Shown: positions 15,887 through 25,138, counted from the stretch's first letter. The stretch: DNA of 46,967 nt from JAVBMU01 sp031551755 (GCA_031551755.1 JAVBNE010000017.1:1-46967), one strand, 5' to 3'. Numbers and translations: made by a program. The notes: generated by a model from the sequence alone, not told the origin.

Positions 15887-16807
15887 TCAGATCGCCGGCT
15901 GGCGGATCATGCCCTCCTGGGCAATGGTCGCCACCAGCGTTCCATCTGCCGTGAAGACGTGGGCGCCACCGAGACCGCGTCCGCCCTGGGCGGACGACGC
16001 CGATTGGACATAGAGCAGCCAGTCGTCGACCCGGGCATCGCGGTGCCACCACATGGCGTGATCGATGCTTGCCACTGACAGCCCGGGCGTCACCCAACTA
16101 GCCCCTGCTGCCCGCAGGATCGGTTCGAGCATCACCTGATCGCAGGCGAATGCCATGAGTGCGCGGTGCAGGAGTTGATCGTCACCGACCGGACCCCGGG
16201 TGCGCATCCAGACCATCTGCCGATCCGACTTCTCCGCAGCCGACCCGAGGTAGAGCGATCCGCCGACGTGCCGTAACTCGAAGGCGGCGTGATGGGACCA
16301 AAAAATGGCTGCGGGGTGGTCGATGTCTCCCATCACGTCAAGAGCGGAAGGAACGTCCTCAGGGGCCGGGGCATCAGGCATGGTCACGGCCTGTTCGATG
16401 CCGGGCTGGTCTTCTTGGAAGGAGGCGATCATCGAGAGTATCGGCTTGCCCTGCTGGACGGCATGGGTGCGCCGGGCGCTGAATGACCGACCGTCGCGCA
16501 GACGCTCCACGGAGAGATCGATGGGCTCAGTGAGGATTCCGGGCCGCAAGAAATAGCCGTGCATTGAATGTGGCAACCGGTCGGCAGCCACGGTATTTCC
16601 CGCGGCCAGGAGTGCCTGTGCCAGCACTTGTCCGCCGTAGACCCGACCGGCCGGAAACACGATGTTGGCGGCCTTGAATCGATCGCGGGCCGTGGCCGGC
16701 ACGGGTGTGGCGGCGTCCACGGGTTCGGGGAGATGCTCCAACTGGAGAACCGCCAGCAGGTGCCCGAGTGGATCGGTGTCGATGGTGGGCACTTCTTCGG
16801 CTGTCAC
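15887..16807 (-). CDS. tesB: Acyl-CoA thioesterase II (double hot-dog)
   Basis: The 306-aa product has the two-hot-dog layout of TesB. The N-terminal half has FPAGRVYGGQVLAQAL and the motif HSMHGYFLRPG; the C-terminal half has SIDHAMWWHRD and the catalytic QGGRGLGGAHVF. The Asp of SIDH and the Gln of AQGGRG correspond to the expected Asp/Gln active site. It hydrolyses medium- and long-chain acyl-CoAs in the cytoplasm. GTG 16807 has TTGGAGG 5 nt upstream. It is convergent with the single-domain thioesterase. Confidence 0.92.
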   Translation of the reverse strand: MTAEEVPTIDTDPLGHLLAVLQLEHLPEPVDAATPVPATARDRFKAANIVFPAGRVYGGQVLAQALLAAGNTVAADRLPHSMHGYFLRPGILTEPIDLSVERLRDGRSFSARRTHAVQQGKPILSMIASFQEDQPGIEQAVTMPDAPAPEDVPSALDVMGDIDHPAAIFWSHHAAFELRHVGGSLYLGSAAEKSDRQMVWMRTRGPVGDDQLLHRALMAFACDQVMLEPILRAAGASWVTPGLSVASIDHAMWWHRDARVDDWLLYVQSASSAQGGRGLGGAHVFTADGTLVATIAQEGMIRQPAI

Positions 16808-16973
16808 AGGACCTCCAAGGTGGGTGCGGGCGGCATCGGGCGCGGACTTTCAGTCATCCATTGTGTGGCAACGAATGTGCCGGTAGTGCTCCGGAAACGT
16901 GGTCAGCCGGCACGCGGCCCATCATCGCACCCGGTCCGGTGGTCGTGTCGATGCGGTATCGGTGGGTGGTGGA

Positions 16974-16979
16974 TACGCT
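16974..16979 (+). promoter_or_regulatory. -10 of leaderless EIIB promoter
   Basis: TACGCT ends 6 nt before GTG 16986. The same 178-bp divergent spacer must serve tesB. Confidence 0.5.
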
Positions 16980-16985
16980 GGCCAG

Positions 16986-17216
16986 GTGACAAACGCCGCT
17001 GAACTGCTCGAAGGACTCGGTGGCCGCCCGAACGTGGTCGGTCTGGAACCGTGTATCACCCGGCTGCGTGTGCAGGTCGTTGATCCTGCCTTGGTCGATG
17101 ACGACAAGCTCCAGGCGGGCGGCGCCATCGGGGTGGTCCGTTCGGGACGGGTGATCCAGGTGATCGTCGGCCCCCTGGCCGATGCGGTGGCCGCGGAGAT
17201 GGATCAACTGCCCTGA
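16986..17216 (+). CDS. Stand-alone PTS EIIB (glucose family) domain
   Basis: The whole 76-aa product is one EIIB-Glc domain. NAAELLEGLGGRPNVVGLEP leads into CITRLRVQV, where the Cys of C-x-T-R-L-R is the residue phosphorylated by EIIA. GAIGVVRSGRVIQVIVGP completes the fold. Normal EIIB domains are fused to a membrane EIIC, and none is present here. It either serves a distant EIIC or has become a regulatory phosphocarrier. The start GTG 16986 is supported by similarity beginning there and by the -10 six bases before. Its 3' end overlaps the convergent mscS gene by 13 bp. Confidence 0.85.
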   Translation: MTNAAELLEGLGGRPNVVGLEPCITRLRVQVVDPALVDDDKLQAGGAIGVVRSGRVIQVIVGPLADAVAAEMDQLP

Positions 17217-18307
17217 CCCCGGCCACGCGTTGAACCGCCTGGGTCATCGCCGGGCTGGCCACCGCCCGGCCGCGTGTCGCCCGCTGGCGCCGTGTTGCGC
17301 GGGTGCGCGGCACCGTCGACTCGTGTGGGATCGCCCGGTTGCGCCGGGGAGTGGTCGTAGATAACCACCTGCTGAGCTCCCGCCAAGGGGATCCCGGCCG
17401 ATTCCAGCCCCTTGCGGATCTCCGACCGTAGGTTCCGCGCGATCTCCCATTGCATCGCGGCCTGGGTCTTCACCTGCACCTTCATGAGCAGCGCCTCGGC
17501 TGTCATGTCTTCGATTCCGAGCACTTCGGCCGGTTCGAGGAGGTAGACCCCCAGTGCCGGGTCGCCCCTGAGCCGTTCGGCGGCGCGGAGCAGAACCGCG
17601 CGCACTTCCTCGACATCGGCGTAATAGGCCACTCGGACCTGGACCACCGCCCGGCCCCATTCCTGGGTCTTGTTCCCGGTCCGCAAGATCTCGCCGTTGC
17701 GCACGTACCACAGGGTGCCGCCGACATCGCGCACCTTCGTCACGCGCAGGGCTACCTCCTCCACGGTGCCGACCACCTCCCCGAAGTCGACGACGTCGCC
17801 GACTCCGTACTGGTCCTCCAGCAGCATGAAGGTGCCTGAGAGGAAGTCCTTGACCAGACTCTGAGCGCCGAAACCGAGTGCGACACCGGCGATGCCGGCG
17901 GAGGCGAAGAAAGGAGCGAGGTTGACGCCGATCTCGGAGAGGACCAGCAAGAAGGCCGTAACGCCGATGACGATGTTCGCCGTTGACCGCAGTACCGATC
18001 CGATGGTGCGGGCGCGTTGTGCTCGGCGGGCACCCGATACAGGGTTGGCACTGCGCAGCACCGAGCCCACCTGTGACCTGCCGAGAATGCGCAGGCCCTT
18101 GCGCTCAGTCAGCGGTGTCCCGCTGGCGATGTGGTCGGTGATGCGGCGGATGAGTCGGCGGAGCAGGACCAGCAGGATGGCCGATAGGAAGATGATGAAG
18201 ATGATCCGAAGCGGCACGCCGACGAACCAGGTCAGCCAATCGTCGGGATCGCGCGGGTCGAAATCCGAGTCGGCGCCGCTCAACGCCGTGGTCGTCCAGG
18301 TGGCCAT
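17204..18307 (-). CDS. MscS-family mechanosensitive channel
   Basis: The 367-aa protein gates osmotic release across the inner membrane. It has membrane helices at about 29-50 (PLRIIFIIFLSAILLVLL) and 108-128, then the pore-lining TM3 AGIAGVALGFGAQSLVKDF with its Gly/Ala pattern. The beta domain follows (EDQYGVGDVVDFGEVVGTVEE), then the alpha/beta domain. The last ~50 residues are a Gly/Pro/Arg-rich disordered tail. ATG 18307 lies 5 nt after TACCCT (minus strand), so the mRNA may be leaderless. Confidence 0.93.
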   Translation of the reverse strand: MATWTTTALSGADSDFDPRDPDDWLTWFVGVPLRIIFIIFLSAILLVLLRRLIRRITDHIASGTPLTERKGLRILGRSQVGSVLRSANPVSGARRAQRARTIGSVLRSTANIVIGVTAFLLVLSEIGVNLAPFFASAGIAGVALGFGAQSLVKDFLSGTFMLLEDQYGVGDVVDFGEVVGTVEEVALRVTKVRDVGGTLWYVRNGEILRTGNKTQEWGRAVVQVRVAYYADVEEVRAVLLRAAERLRGDPALGVYLLEPAEVLGIEDMTAEALLMKVQVKTQAAMQWEIARNLRSEIRKGLESAGIPLAGAQQVVIYDHSPAQPGDPTRVDGAAHPRNTAPAGDTRPGGGQPGDDPGGSTRGRGQGS

Positions 18308-18312
18308 AGGGC

Positions 18313-18318
18313 AGGGTA
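18313..18318 (-). promoter_or_regulatory. -10 of mscS promoter
   Basis: TACCCT on the minus strand ends 5 nt before the mscS ATG. It is less convincing than the other leaderless sites because the gap is short. Confidence 0.4.
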
Positions 18319-18422
18319 TCGAGCTCGGCTCAACTACGCGCTGGTGCCCAGACGGCGGCGTGGAGCGCTACCAGCAACGGGCGGCCGGGCGCGTGCGTCG
18401 TTATGCACCACCTTGGGTCTGG

Positions 18423-18428
18423 CAGGAT
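18423..18428 (+). promoter_or_regulatory. -10 of leaderless malQ promoter
   Basis: CAGGAT ends 7 nt before GTG 18436. TTATGC at 18401-18406 is a possible weak -35 with a 16-bp spacer. Confidence 0.5.
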
Positions 18429-18435
18429 TCTGATT

Positions 18436-20763
18436 GTGAGTGAAACCCAGCAGGTACCGCAGCCGCTCATCGAGTTGGCCAAAGCCCACGGTGTGGCAAC
18501 CGACTACGCGGGTTTCGACGCCGAGCGTCGGCCCGTGCGGGCCTCGACCTTGGTCGCCGTCCTGGAGGCACTGGGGGTACCTGCCTCATCTCCGGAGAAG
18601 GTCGCAGTCAGCCTGGAGCATTCCCGCGACGATGCGTGGCGGCGTGTGTTGCCGCCATGCGTGGTGGTTCGCGAGGGCGTAGCCGTGCAGCTGCCCGTGC
18701 ATGTGGCTGGGGACGGTGTTGCGCTGGCCTGGGTGGAACTGGAGGCTGCCCCCGGTCAACGGCCCGCCGGGGCCTCCCGTAAGCGCCGCGACCTGGAGCC
18801 GACGGGCGCGGAACCCGAGTCGCGCGTGGTCGACGGCCGACCGGTGAAACGGACGGTCTTCGACGTTCCCAGCGACCTTCCGCTCGGTTGGCACGACGTC
18901 TACGTCGATACCGGGGGGAACCAGTCCCGCATGTCGTTCGTCGTCACCCCCCGCACACTTGCGCTGCCGCCTGCGGAGGCGTCAAGGCCGCTATGGGGTT
19001 TCATGACGCAGTTGTACTCGGTGCGGTCGCGTGCCTCGTGGGGGATGGGCGACTTTGCCGACCTGGCTGATCTCGCGACCCTCGCTGCCCGGCGCACCAA
19101 AGCAGACTTCGTTCTGGTCAATCCCTTGCATGCCGGCGAACCCCGAGTGCCGGTGACTTCGTCGCCGTACCTCCCGGCGAGCCGCCGGTTCCGGAACCCG
19201 CTGTATATCCGGGTCGAGGACATCCGCGAGACGGCCTATCTGAGCGCCGCGGATCGGTCGCTCGTCGAATGGGCCTTCGACCCGGTCCGAGAGCTCGACG
19301 AGGACCCTGGGCCGATTGACCGGGACGCCGTCTGGTCTGCCAAGAAGGCTGCGCTGGAAGTGGTCTTCGCGGCTCCTCGTTCGACCGTACGCCAAGAGGA
19401 GTTCGAGGCGTTCCGGACGCAGCAGGGCAGGGGACTGGAGGATTTCGCGACCTGGTGTGCGATGGTCGACCATTTCGGTGACCGGATCTGGCCGCAGGAG
19501 GTCAACGACCCCCAAGGATTGGCGGTCGCGGCGCTTCGGGAGCGCCTGGCCGACCGGATCGAGTTCTACTGCTGGCTCCAGTGGGTGGCGGACACTCAGC
19601 TCGCCACGGCTCACCGACGCGCGATCGATGCAGGGATGTCGATCGGAATCATGCATGACATGGCGGTGGGTGTGCATCCCTACGGCGCCGATGTCTGGGC
19701 ACATAGGTCGGTGTTGGCGACCGGAGTGTCGGTCGGCGCGCCCCCGGATATGTACAACCAACAGGGGCAGAACTGGTCGCAGCCGCCGTGGCACCCCCAG
19801 GCCCTGGCCAGGGCCGGGTACGGGCCGTACCGCGACATGTTGCGCACCGTTTTCCGGCACGCCGGTGCGGTTCGCATCGATCACGTGATCGGGCTGTTCC
19901 GGCTCTGGTGGATCCCGGGCGGAGCTCGGGCCGAAGCCGGCACGTATGTCCACTACGATCACGAGGCGCTGATCGGCATCCTGTGCCTCGAAGCGCAACG
20001 TGCCGGTGTGCAGGTCATCGGCGAGGACCTCGGCGTCTTCGAGCCGTGGGTACGCGAGTACCTCGCTGAACGCGGCATCCTGGGCACATCCGTGTTGTGG
20101 TTCGAGCGGACCGCCGATGGCGCCCCGCTACCTCCCGAGGAGTACCGTCGGCTGGCGTTGTCGACTGTCACCACCCACGATCTGCCGCCGAGCGCGGGTT
20201 ACCTCGCGGGCGAACATGTCGATCTGCGCGAGCGCCTCGGGGTGCTGACCGAGGATGCGGCGACCGTACGGGCCGCTGCTGAGGCCGAACGGAAGGCGAT
20301 GATCGACTTCCTGACCTCACGCGAGCTGTTGGGACCTGACGCCTCGGAGCGCGAGACCGTGGAGGCCCTTCACCGGGCGATCCGGCAGACGCCCTCGGTG
20401 CTGCTGGGGGTCTCGTTGGCCGACGCCGTGGGGGAGCGGCGGGCGCAGAACCAACCCGGTACGGACGCCCAGTATCCGAACTGGAAGGTGCCGTTGGCCG
20501 ACGGCTCGGGGGTGTTGGTTCTGCTCGACGAGCTGTTCGACAATGCCCGGTTGCTTTCATTGGCCCGGGTGATGAACGAACCCCGGCCTGCGGAGGAGCC
20601 CGGCGGCGACGCTCCCGGCGTCACCTCACCGGCGGCTGCTGCCCCTCCTGCGCCGGGCGAACCGCCGGCATTGTCCGAGCCGCCCGCAGCCGCGAAGCCG
20701 CCAGCCGAACCATCGGCATCGCCCGAGCCCTCCACGTCGGCCACGACCGACGCGGAGGGCTGA
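18436..20763 (+). CDS. malQ: 4-alpha-glucanotransferase (amylomaltase)
   Basis: This GH77 enzyme moves alpha-1,4-glucan segments between oligosaccharides in maltodextrin and glycogen metabolism. In the 775-aa product the nucleophile Asp is in RIDHVIGLFRLWW (~480), the acid Glu in GEDLGVFEPWV (~530) and the third Asp in TTHDLPPSAGY (~580). The actinobacterial N-terminal beta extension (residues 1-165) is present. Unusual is a C-terminal tail of ~60 residues, almost all Pro, Ala, Glu and Ser, with repeated EPP and KPP. GTG 18436 follows a -10 by 7 nt; similarity starts there. The stop lies 9 bp from the convergent pepN. Confidence 0.94.
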   Translation: MSETQQVPQPLIELAKAHGVATDYAGFDAERRPVRASTLVAVLEALGVPASSPEKVAVSLEHSRDDAWRRVLPPCVVVREGVAVQLPVHVAGDGVALAWVELEAAPGQRPAGASRKRRDLEPTGAEPESRVVDGRPVKRTVFDVPSDLPLGWHDVYVDTGGNQSRMSFVVTPRTLALPPAEASRPLWGFMTQLYSVRSRASWGMGDFADLADLATLAARRTKADFVLVNPLHAGEPRVPVTSSPYLPASRRFRNPLYIRVEDIRETAYLSAADRSLVEWAFDPVRELDEDPGPIDRDAVWSAKKAALEVVFAAPRSTVRQEEFEAFRTQQGRGLEDFATWCAMVDHFGDRIWPQEVNDPQGLAVAALRERLADRIEFYCWLQWVADTQLATAHRRAIDAGMSIGIMHDMAVGVHPYGADVWAHRSVLATGVSVGAPPDMYNQQGQNWSQPPWHPQALARAGYGPYRDMLRTVFRHAGAVRIDHVIGLFRLWWIPGGARAEAGTYVHYDHEALIGILCLEAQRAGVQVIGEDLGVFEPWVREYLAERGILGTSVLWFERTADGAPLPPEEYRRLALSTVTTHDLPPSAGYLAGEHVDLRERLGVLTEDAATVRAAAEAERKAMIDFLTSRELLGPDASERETVEALHRAIRQTPSVLLGVSLADAVGERRAQNQPGTDAQYPNWKVPLADGSGVLVLLDELFDNARLLSLARVMNEPRPAEEPGGDAPGVTSPAAAAPPAPGEPPALSEPPAAAKPPAEPSASPEPSTSATTDAEG

Positions 20764-20772
20764 GGGACCGGC

Positions 20773-23343
20773 CTATCGGTCGGCGGCCTGGGCCGCCAAG
20801 GCCCGCTCTACCCCGGCCAGGTTCTCGACGACCAGTCGCCGTAACGCCGGTGCGGCGTCGGTGTTGGCGTTCAACCAGTCCCGGGTGGCGTCGCGCAGTT
20901 CGGCGCTCGCCAGCGGCGCCGGGTACAGCCCTTCGATGAGCGTTTCGGCGATGTGGTAGGTCCGCTCGGTCCAGATGGTGTGCAAAGACGCGAAATACGG
21001 TTCCACGAGCCCGGCCAGAAGGCCCGGATCATTCACGTGCGCCATCCCCTCGACCGTCGCGCGCACGATGGCGTTGGGGGCCTCGGCCGAGTCGATCAGA
21101 CGGTCGAAGGCTGCCTGCTTCGCCTGTGCTGTCGGAACCATCGCGCGGGCGCGGGCCGCCGACTGCCGCCCGTTCGCGGTGTCGTCCGTCGCCAGGGTCG
21201 CGGCGATCTCGGTCTCTCCGGCACGGCCGAGCAGCACGAGGCCGTCCAGGAGTTCCCAGCGCAGGTCGGTGTCGATCGCCAGCCCCGGCAGCGTCGTGGT
21301 GCCGTCCAGCAATCCTTGGAGACGATCACCGTGTGCCGTGGTGGAGGCCACCTGGGCCAGGAACTTCACGAACTGGAACTGGGCATCCGAACCCGGCTCC
21401 GCCGCGAGTGCCATCTGCTCCAACGCATCGCCGATCCGCTCCAGGGTGGCCTGCCGCGTGGTGGGCGCCACATAGCATTTCGCGGCCAGCACCAGTTGGT
21501 TGAGCGTGGTGCGCACGGTGGTCGACTCGGTCTCGCTCGCGATGTGAGTCAGGACGAGGTCGACGTACTCGGAGGCCGGGGATTCGCCGTCGCGCGTCTC
21601 GTCCCACAACGATCCCCACACCAGGGAACGGGCCAACGGATCCACGATCTTGGACAGATGCTCGAGCGCCACGGCCCGGGAGTTGGGGTCGAGGCGGATC
21701 TTGGCGTAGGCGAGATCGTCGTCGTTGAGCAACACGAGATCGGCCCGGCCGAGGTCGCTCGACTCTAGTGCCGTGATGGCGGTCGTGGCGCCGTCCACAT
21801 CCACCTCCGTGCGCTGGACGCGGCGGAGCACGCCGTCCTCGCTCAATGAGTAGAAGCCGATGCCCAACCGGTGGGGGCGAAGTGTGGGGAAGTCCTCCGG
21901 AGCGCTCTGGCGCACAGCGAAGGATGTCGGGCCACCAGGACCTCCGGTCGTGATCTCAGGTCGCAGGGTGTTGACTCCGGCGGTCTCCAGCCACTTCACG
22001 GACCAGTCCGTGAGGTCCCGGCCACTGGTCTGCTCCAATTCGGCCAGCAGATCCTTGAGTTCGGTGTTCCCCCAGGCGTGCTTGGCGAAGTAGGCCGCGA
22101 CGCCTGCCATGAACTGCTCCTGGCCCACCCAGGCGACGAGTTGCTTGAGTACCGAAGCACCCTTGGCGTAGGTGATGCCGTCGAAGTTGACCTGGACGTC
22201 GTCGAGGTCGTTGATCGTCGCGACGATGGGATGGGTCGAGGGGAGCTGGTCCTGGCGGTAGGCCCAAGCCTTCTCCATCGCGGCGAAGGTCGTCCACGCC
22301 TCGCGCCATTGCGTGGCCTCCGCGGTGGCCAGCGTGGACATGTATTCCGCGAAGGACTCGTTGAGCCACAGGTCGTTCCACCACTTCATGGTGACCAGGT
22401 CACCGAACCACATGTGGGCCAGCTCATGCAGGATCGTGACGACCCGGCGCTCGCGGATGGCATCCGTCACCTTGGACCGGAAGACATAGGACTCAGTGAA
22501 GGTGACACAGCCGGCGTTCTCCATGGCGCCCATGTTGTACTCGGGCACGAAGAGCTGGTCGTACTTCTCGAAGGGATACGGCCGGTCGAACTGCTCCTCG
22601 AAGAATACGAACCCTCTGCGAGTGACGTCGAAGATCTCCTCCGCGTCCAGGTACTCGGCAAGCGATTTGCGGGCGTAGATCCCCAGCGGGATGATCCGTC
22701 CGTCACTGGAGGTCAGCTCTGAGGTGACGCGGTGGTACGGGCCGGCGACCAGTGCCGTGATGTAGGACGAGATTCGCGGAGTGGTCTCGAACGTCCAGGT
22801 TTCGGCGTTGTCCGTCGCCCCGGCCGCAGACGGCGCCGCACCGTGACCGGCGACCGGCTGGTTGCTCACCACCTGCCAGCCCGCGGGTGCCTGCACCGTG
22901 AATGTGAACCGGGCCTTGAGGTCTGGCTGCTCGAAGACGGCGAACATCCGGCGCGAGTCGGGCACCTCAAACTGGGAGTAGAGGTAAACCTCGCCGTCAA
23001 CCGGGTCGACGAAGCGGTGAAGCCCCTCGCCGGTGTTCATGTAGGTGCAGTCGGCGACGACGGTCAGCGTGTTCTGCTCCGCCAGGCCGTCCAGGGTGAT
23101 GCGGGAGTCGGCGAAAGCAGTAGCGGGGTCGATCTCGCGGCCGTTCAGCACGATCGACCGCACGGTGGGGGCGATCAGGTCGACGAAGGTGCTGGCCCCG
23201 GGTGTCGCACTGAAGGCGATGATCGTCTGTGAGCCGAAGGTGGTCGGACCTGTGGTGAGGTCCAGCGTGATGTCGTAGGAGTCGACGGCGACGATGGCAG
23301 CGCGGTCGATAGCTTCGATACGAGTGAGGTTCTCTCCTGGCAT
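20773..23343 (-). CDS. pepN: Aminopeptidase N (M1 family)
   Basis: This zinc metallo-aminopeptidase trims N-terminal residues from peptides in the cytoplasm. In the 856-aa product the substrate-binding GAMENAG is at 272-278 and the zinc motif HELAHMWFGD at 306-315, with the second Glu ligand in NESFAEY (E329). The C-terminal ERAP1-like helical domain ends the protein. There is no signal peptide. ATG 23343 is 6 nt downstream of AATGAT on the minus strand, so the mRNA is probably leaderless. It is divergent from the nitroreductase homologue, an arrangement known from other actinobacteria. Confidence 0.96.
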   Translation of the reverse strand: MPGENLTRIEAIDRAAIVAVDSYDITLDLTTGPTTFGSQTIIAFSATPGASTFVDLIAPTVRSIVLNGREIDPATAFADSRITLDGLAEQNTLTVVADCTYMNTGEGLHRFVDPVDGEVYLYSQFEVPDSRRMFAVFEQPDLKARFTFTVQAPAGWQVVSNQPVAGHGAAPSAAGATDNAETWTFETTPRISSYITALVAGPYHRVTSELTSSDGRIIPLGIYARKSLAEYLDAEEIFDVTRRGFVFFEEQFDRPYPFEKYDQLFVPEYNMGAMENAGCVTFTESYVFRSKVTDAIRERRVVTILHELAHMWFGDLVTMKWWNDLWLNESFAEYMSTLATAEATQWREAWTTFAAMEKAWAYRQDQLPSTHPIVATINDLDDVQVNFDGITYAKGASVLKQLVAWVGQEQFMAGVAAYFAKHAWGNTELKDLLAELEQTSGRDLTDWSVKWLETAGVNTLRPEITTGGPGGPTSFAVRQSAPEDFPTLRPHRLGIGFYSLSEDGVLRRVQRTEVDVDGATTAITALESSDLGRADLVLLNDDDLAYAKIRLDPNSRAVALEHLSKIVDPLARSLVWGSLWDETRDGESPASEYVDLVLTHIASETESTTVRTTLNQLVLAAKCYVAPTTRQATLERIGDALEQMALAAEPGSDAQFQFVKFLAQVASTTAHGDRLQGLLDGTTTLPGLAIDTDLRWELLDGLVLLGRAGETEIAATLATDDTANGRQSAARARAMVPTAQAKQAAFDRLIDSAEAPNAIVRATVEGMAHVNDPGLLAGLVEPYFASLHTIWTERTYHIAETLIEGLYPAPLASAELRDATRDWLNANTDAAPALRRLVVENLAGVERALAAQAADR

Positions 23344-23349
23344 CGCTCG

Positions 23350-23355
23350 ATCATT
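23350..23355 (-). promoter_or_regulatory. -10 of leaderless pepN promoter
   Basis: AATGAT on the minus strand ends 6 nt before the pepN ATG. There is no Shine-Dalgarno site. Confidence 0.5.
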
Positions 23356-23512
23356 TCACTAACCGGAGTCGAGGACGCAGGAAGGACTCGCACGGACACG
23401 CGCCGGCAGGGTGCAGATCTTGACCTTCGACCTCCCTGTCGCATGTCGGCGGTGGCACGTACCCTGGTCCGACACCGCCTCCGCCCCAACACCACTGACA
23501 GGAGTGACGATC

Positions 23513-24148
23513 ATGACCGCGCCGGCCGCCAGTGCGACGCCCACCGAAGCCGCTGTGGCGGACTTCTGGTTCGACCCGACTTGTCCCTGGGCCTGGATGA
23601 CCAGCAGGTGGATGGGGGAGGTCGAGGCCGTTCGTTCTGTGCGTACTCGCTGGCACGTGATGAGCCTGTCCGTCCTCAACGAGGGCCGGGAGCTGTCTGC
23701 CGACTTTCGGACCAAGATGGATCGTGCTTGGGGGCCGGTCCGGGTCATCATCGCGGCTCAGGTTGAACACGGTGATGCTGTAGTCAAGCCGCTCTACGAC
23801 GCGATCGGCACCCGGCTGCACCCCGGTGGTCGCGGAGATCTGGATGCTGTGATCGCCGAGTCGCTGGCTGAGGTGGGATTGCCGGCGGCACTCGCCGACT
23901 TCGCCGGCTTGGACACGTACGATCAGGAGCTTCGGGCCTCCCATGACGAGGGGATCAGGCAGGTCGGTGAGGAGGTAGGCACGCCGATCGTCGCGTTTGA
24001 CGAGGTTGCCTTCTTCGGTCCGGTGGTCACGCCCGCTCCCCGGGGGGAAGCGGCCGGGCTCCTCTGGGACGGTTGTCTCTTGGTGGCAGGTACCCCTGGA
24101 TTCTTCGAACTCAAGCGAACTCGCACGCAAGACCCGATTTTCGACTGA
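23513..24148 (+). CDS. DsbA-family mycothiol-dependent nitroreductase homologue (Rv2466c type)
   Basis: The 211-aa protein keeps the DsbA/thioredoxin-fold pattern of mycobacterial Rv2466c: DFWFDPTCPWAWMTSRW near the start, WHVMSLSVLNEGREL, AWGPVRVIIAAQ, GTPIVAFDEVAFFGPV and the ending FFELKRTRTQDPIFD. Rv2466c uses mycothiol and reduces some nitro compounds. The CxxC site reads C24-P-W-A27, so the resolving Cys is replaced by Ala and a monothiol mechanism follows. ATG 23513 has AGGAG 8 nt upstream. TTGACC at 23420 and TACCCT at 23460 lie in the promoter region. Confidence 0.88.
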   Translation: MTAPAASATPTEAAVADFWFDPTCPWAWMTSRWMGEVEAVRSVRTRWHVMSLSVLNEGRELSADFRTKMDRAWGPVRVIIAAQVEHGDAVVKPLYDAIGTRLHPGGRGDLDAVIAESLAEVGLPAALADFAGLDTYDQELRASHDEGIRQVGEEVGTPIVAFDEVAFFGPVVTPAPRGEAAGLLWDGCLLVAGTPGFFELKRTRTQDPIFD

Positions 24149-24279
24149 CCCTGTCCTCTCGTCCTGCGACCCCCGTTCGACCGACCGCACGGGGCATGCC
24201 ATGCTTCCGGGGGAGTCTTCTCGCGCAGCCGTCTTCGGTCGCTGCTCGTCCGGACTTCACCCATCTGTGAGGAGTCACC

Positions 24280-25137
24280 ATGTCCGGGAACGTCCCTGTT
24301 CCTCCGCCCTTCGGGGCGCCACCCCCAGGCCGAGCGTCCGGCGAACCCGAGCCGACCGCGATGATGCCGCCCATGAGCGGTTCGAATGGCTGGCCGGGAC
24401 AGCCGCCCGCGGTACCCGTGGGACAGTCGGCGTCAGGTCAGGGGCAATGGTCGCCAGTGGCCGCTGATGCTCAGGCGTGGCCACCGGCGGGACCGACCCA
24501 GCAGCCGGTTGCCGCGCAGGGGAGCGCCGCTGCCTCACGGTCTGTTCCCGGCACCGCTGCCCGGCCCTCGGGTGGCTCGGAACACCCCCCGCCCGCCAGG
24601 AACCGGCTGGAATGGCCGTGGATCCTGTTCATCCTCGTGGACATCGCCTTGGTGGCCATCGCGATCTTCATGATCGTGTCGGCTGTTGGAGCTGGTGGCG
24701 ACAACAGCCCTGACCCCCAGGCATCCGAAGCGCCCTTGGCGGGGTCGACGCCGACCACGCCGACGGGTTCGGCCAGCACGGGTTCGGTGGTGGCCGAAAC
24801 CTTCGCCACGCCCAGCCGCAATATCGCCTGCGAGATGTCCACCGAGTCGGTCACTTGCACGATCGCCCAACTCAACTCCCCGCCTGCGGAGGTCTCTTCG
24901 TGTAACGGCACGGTCGGCTACAAGGTGACGTTGACTGCGGACGGCCCCGTGTTGCCGTGTGTGCCGTCTGCCGAGCAGCCCGGTGCAGCCGGTCCGTCCG
25001 TGACCGAGCTTGCCTACGATCAGTCGCGGACGGCCGGCAACTACGAATGCACCAGCACCAAGAACGGGGTCACCTGCCGCGACACCACCACGCAGGCGGG
25101 TTTCACGGTGTCGAAGGCAGGGATCAAGACCACCTGA
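24280..25137 (+). CDS. Single-pass membrane protein, Cys-rich exported domain (DUF6636-like)
   Basis: The 285-aa product has a Pro/Gly/Gln-rich cytoplasmic N-terminus (1-110), one membrane helix (about 112-136, WPWILFILVDIALVAIAIF), a Thr/Ser/Gly linker and an exported domain of ~115 residues with six Cys (NIACEM, VTCTIA, SSCNG, LPCVP, YECTS, VTCRD). The phrase FATPSRNIACEM followed by a VxC strand recalls DUF6636, of unknown function; three disulfides are likely. ATG 24280 has GAGGAG 5 nt upstream. The gene ends 1 bp from the convergent M13 peptidase. Confidence 0.82.
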   Translation: MSGNVPVPPPFGAPPPGRASGEPEPTAMMPPMSGSNGWPGQPPAVPVGQSASGQGQWSPVAADAQAWPPAGPTQQPVAAQGSAAASRSVPGTAARPSGGSEHPPPARNRLEWPWILFILVDIALVAIAIFMIVSAVGAGGDNSPDPQASEAPLAGSTPTTPTGSASTGSVVAETFATPSRNIACEMSTESVTCTIAQLNSPPAEVSSCNGTVGYKVTLTADGPVLPCVPSAEQPGAAGPSVTELAYDQSRTAGNYECTSTKNGVTCRDTTTQAGFTVSKAGIKTT

Positions 25138-25138
25138 G

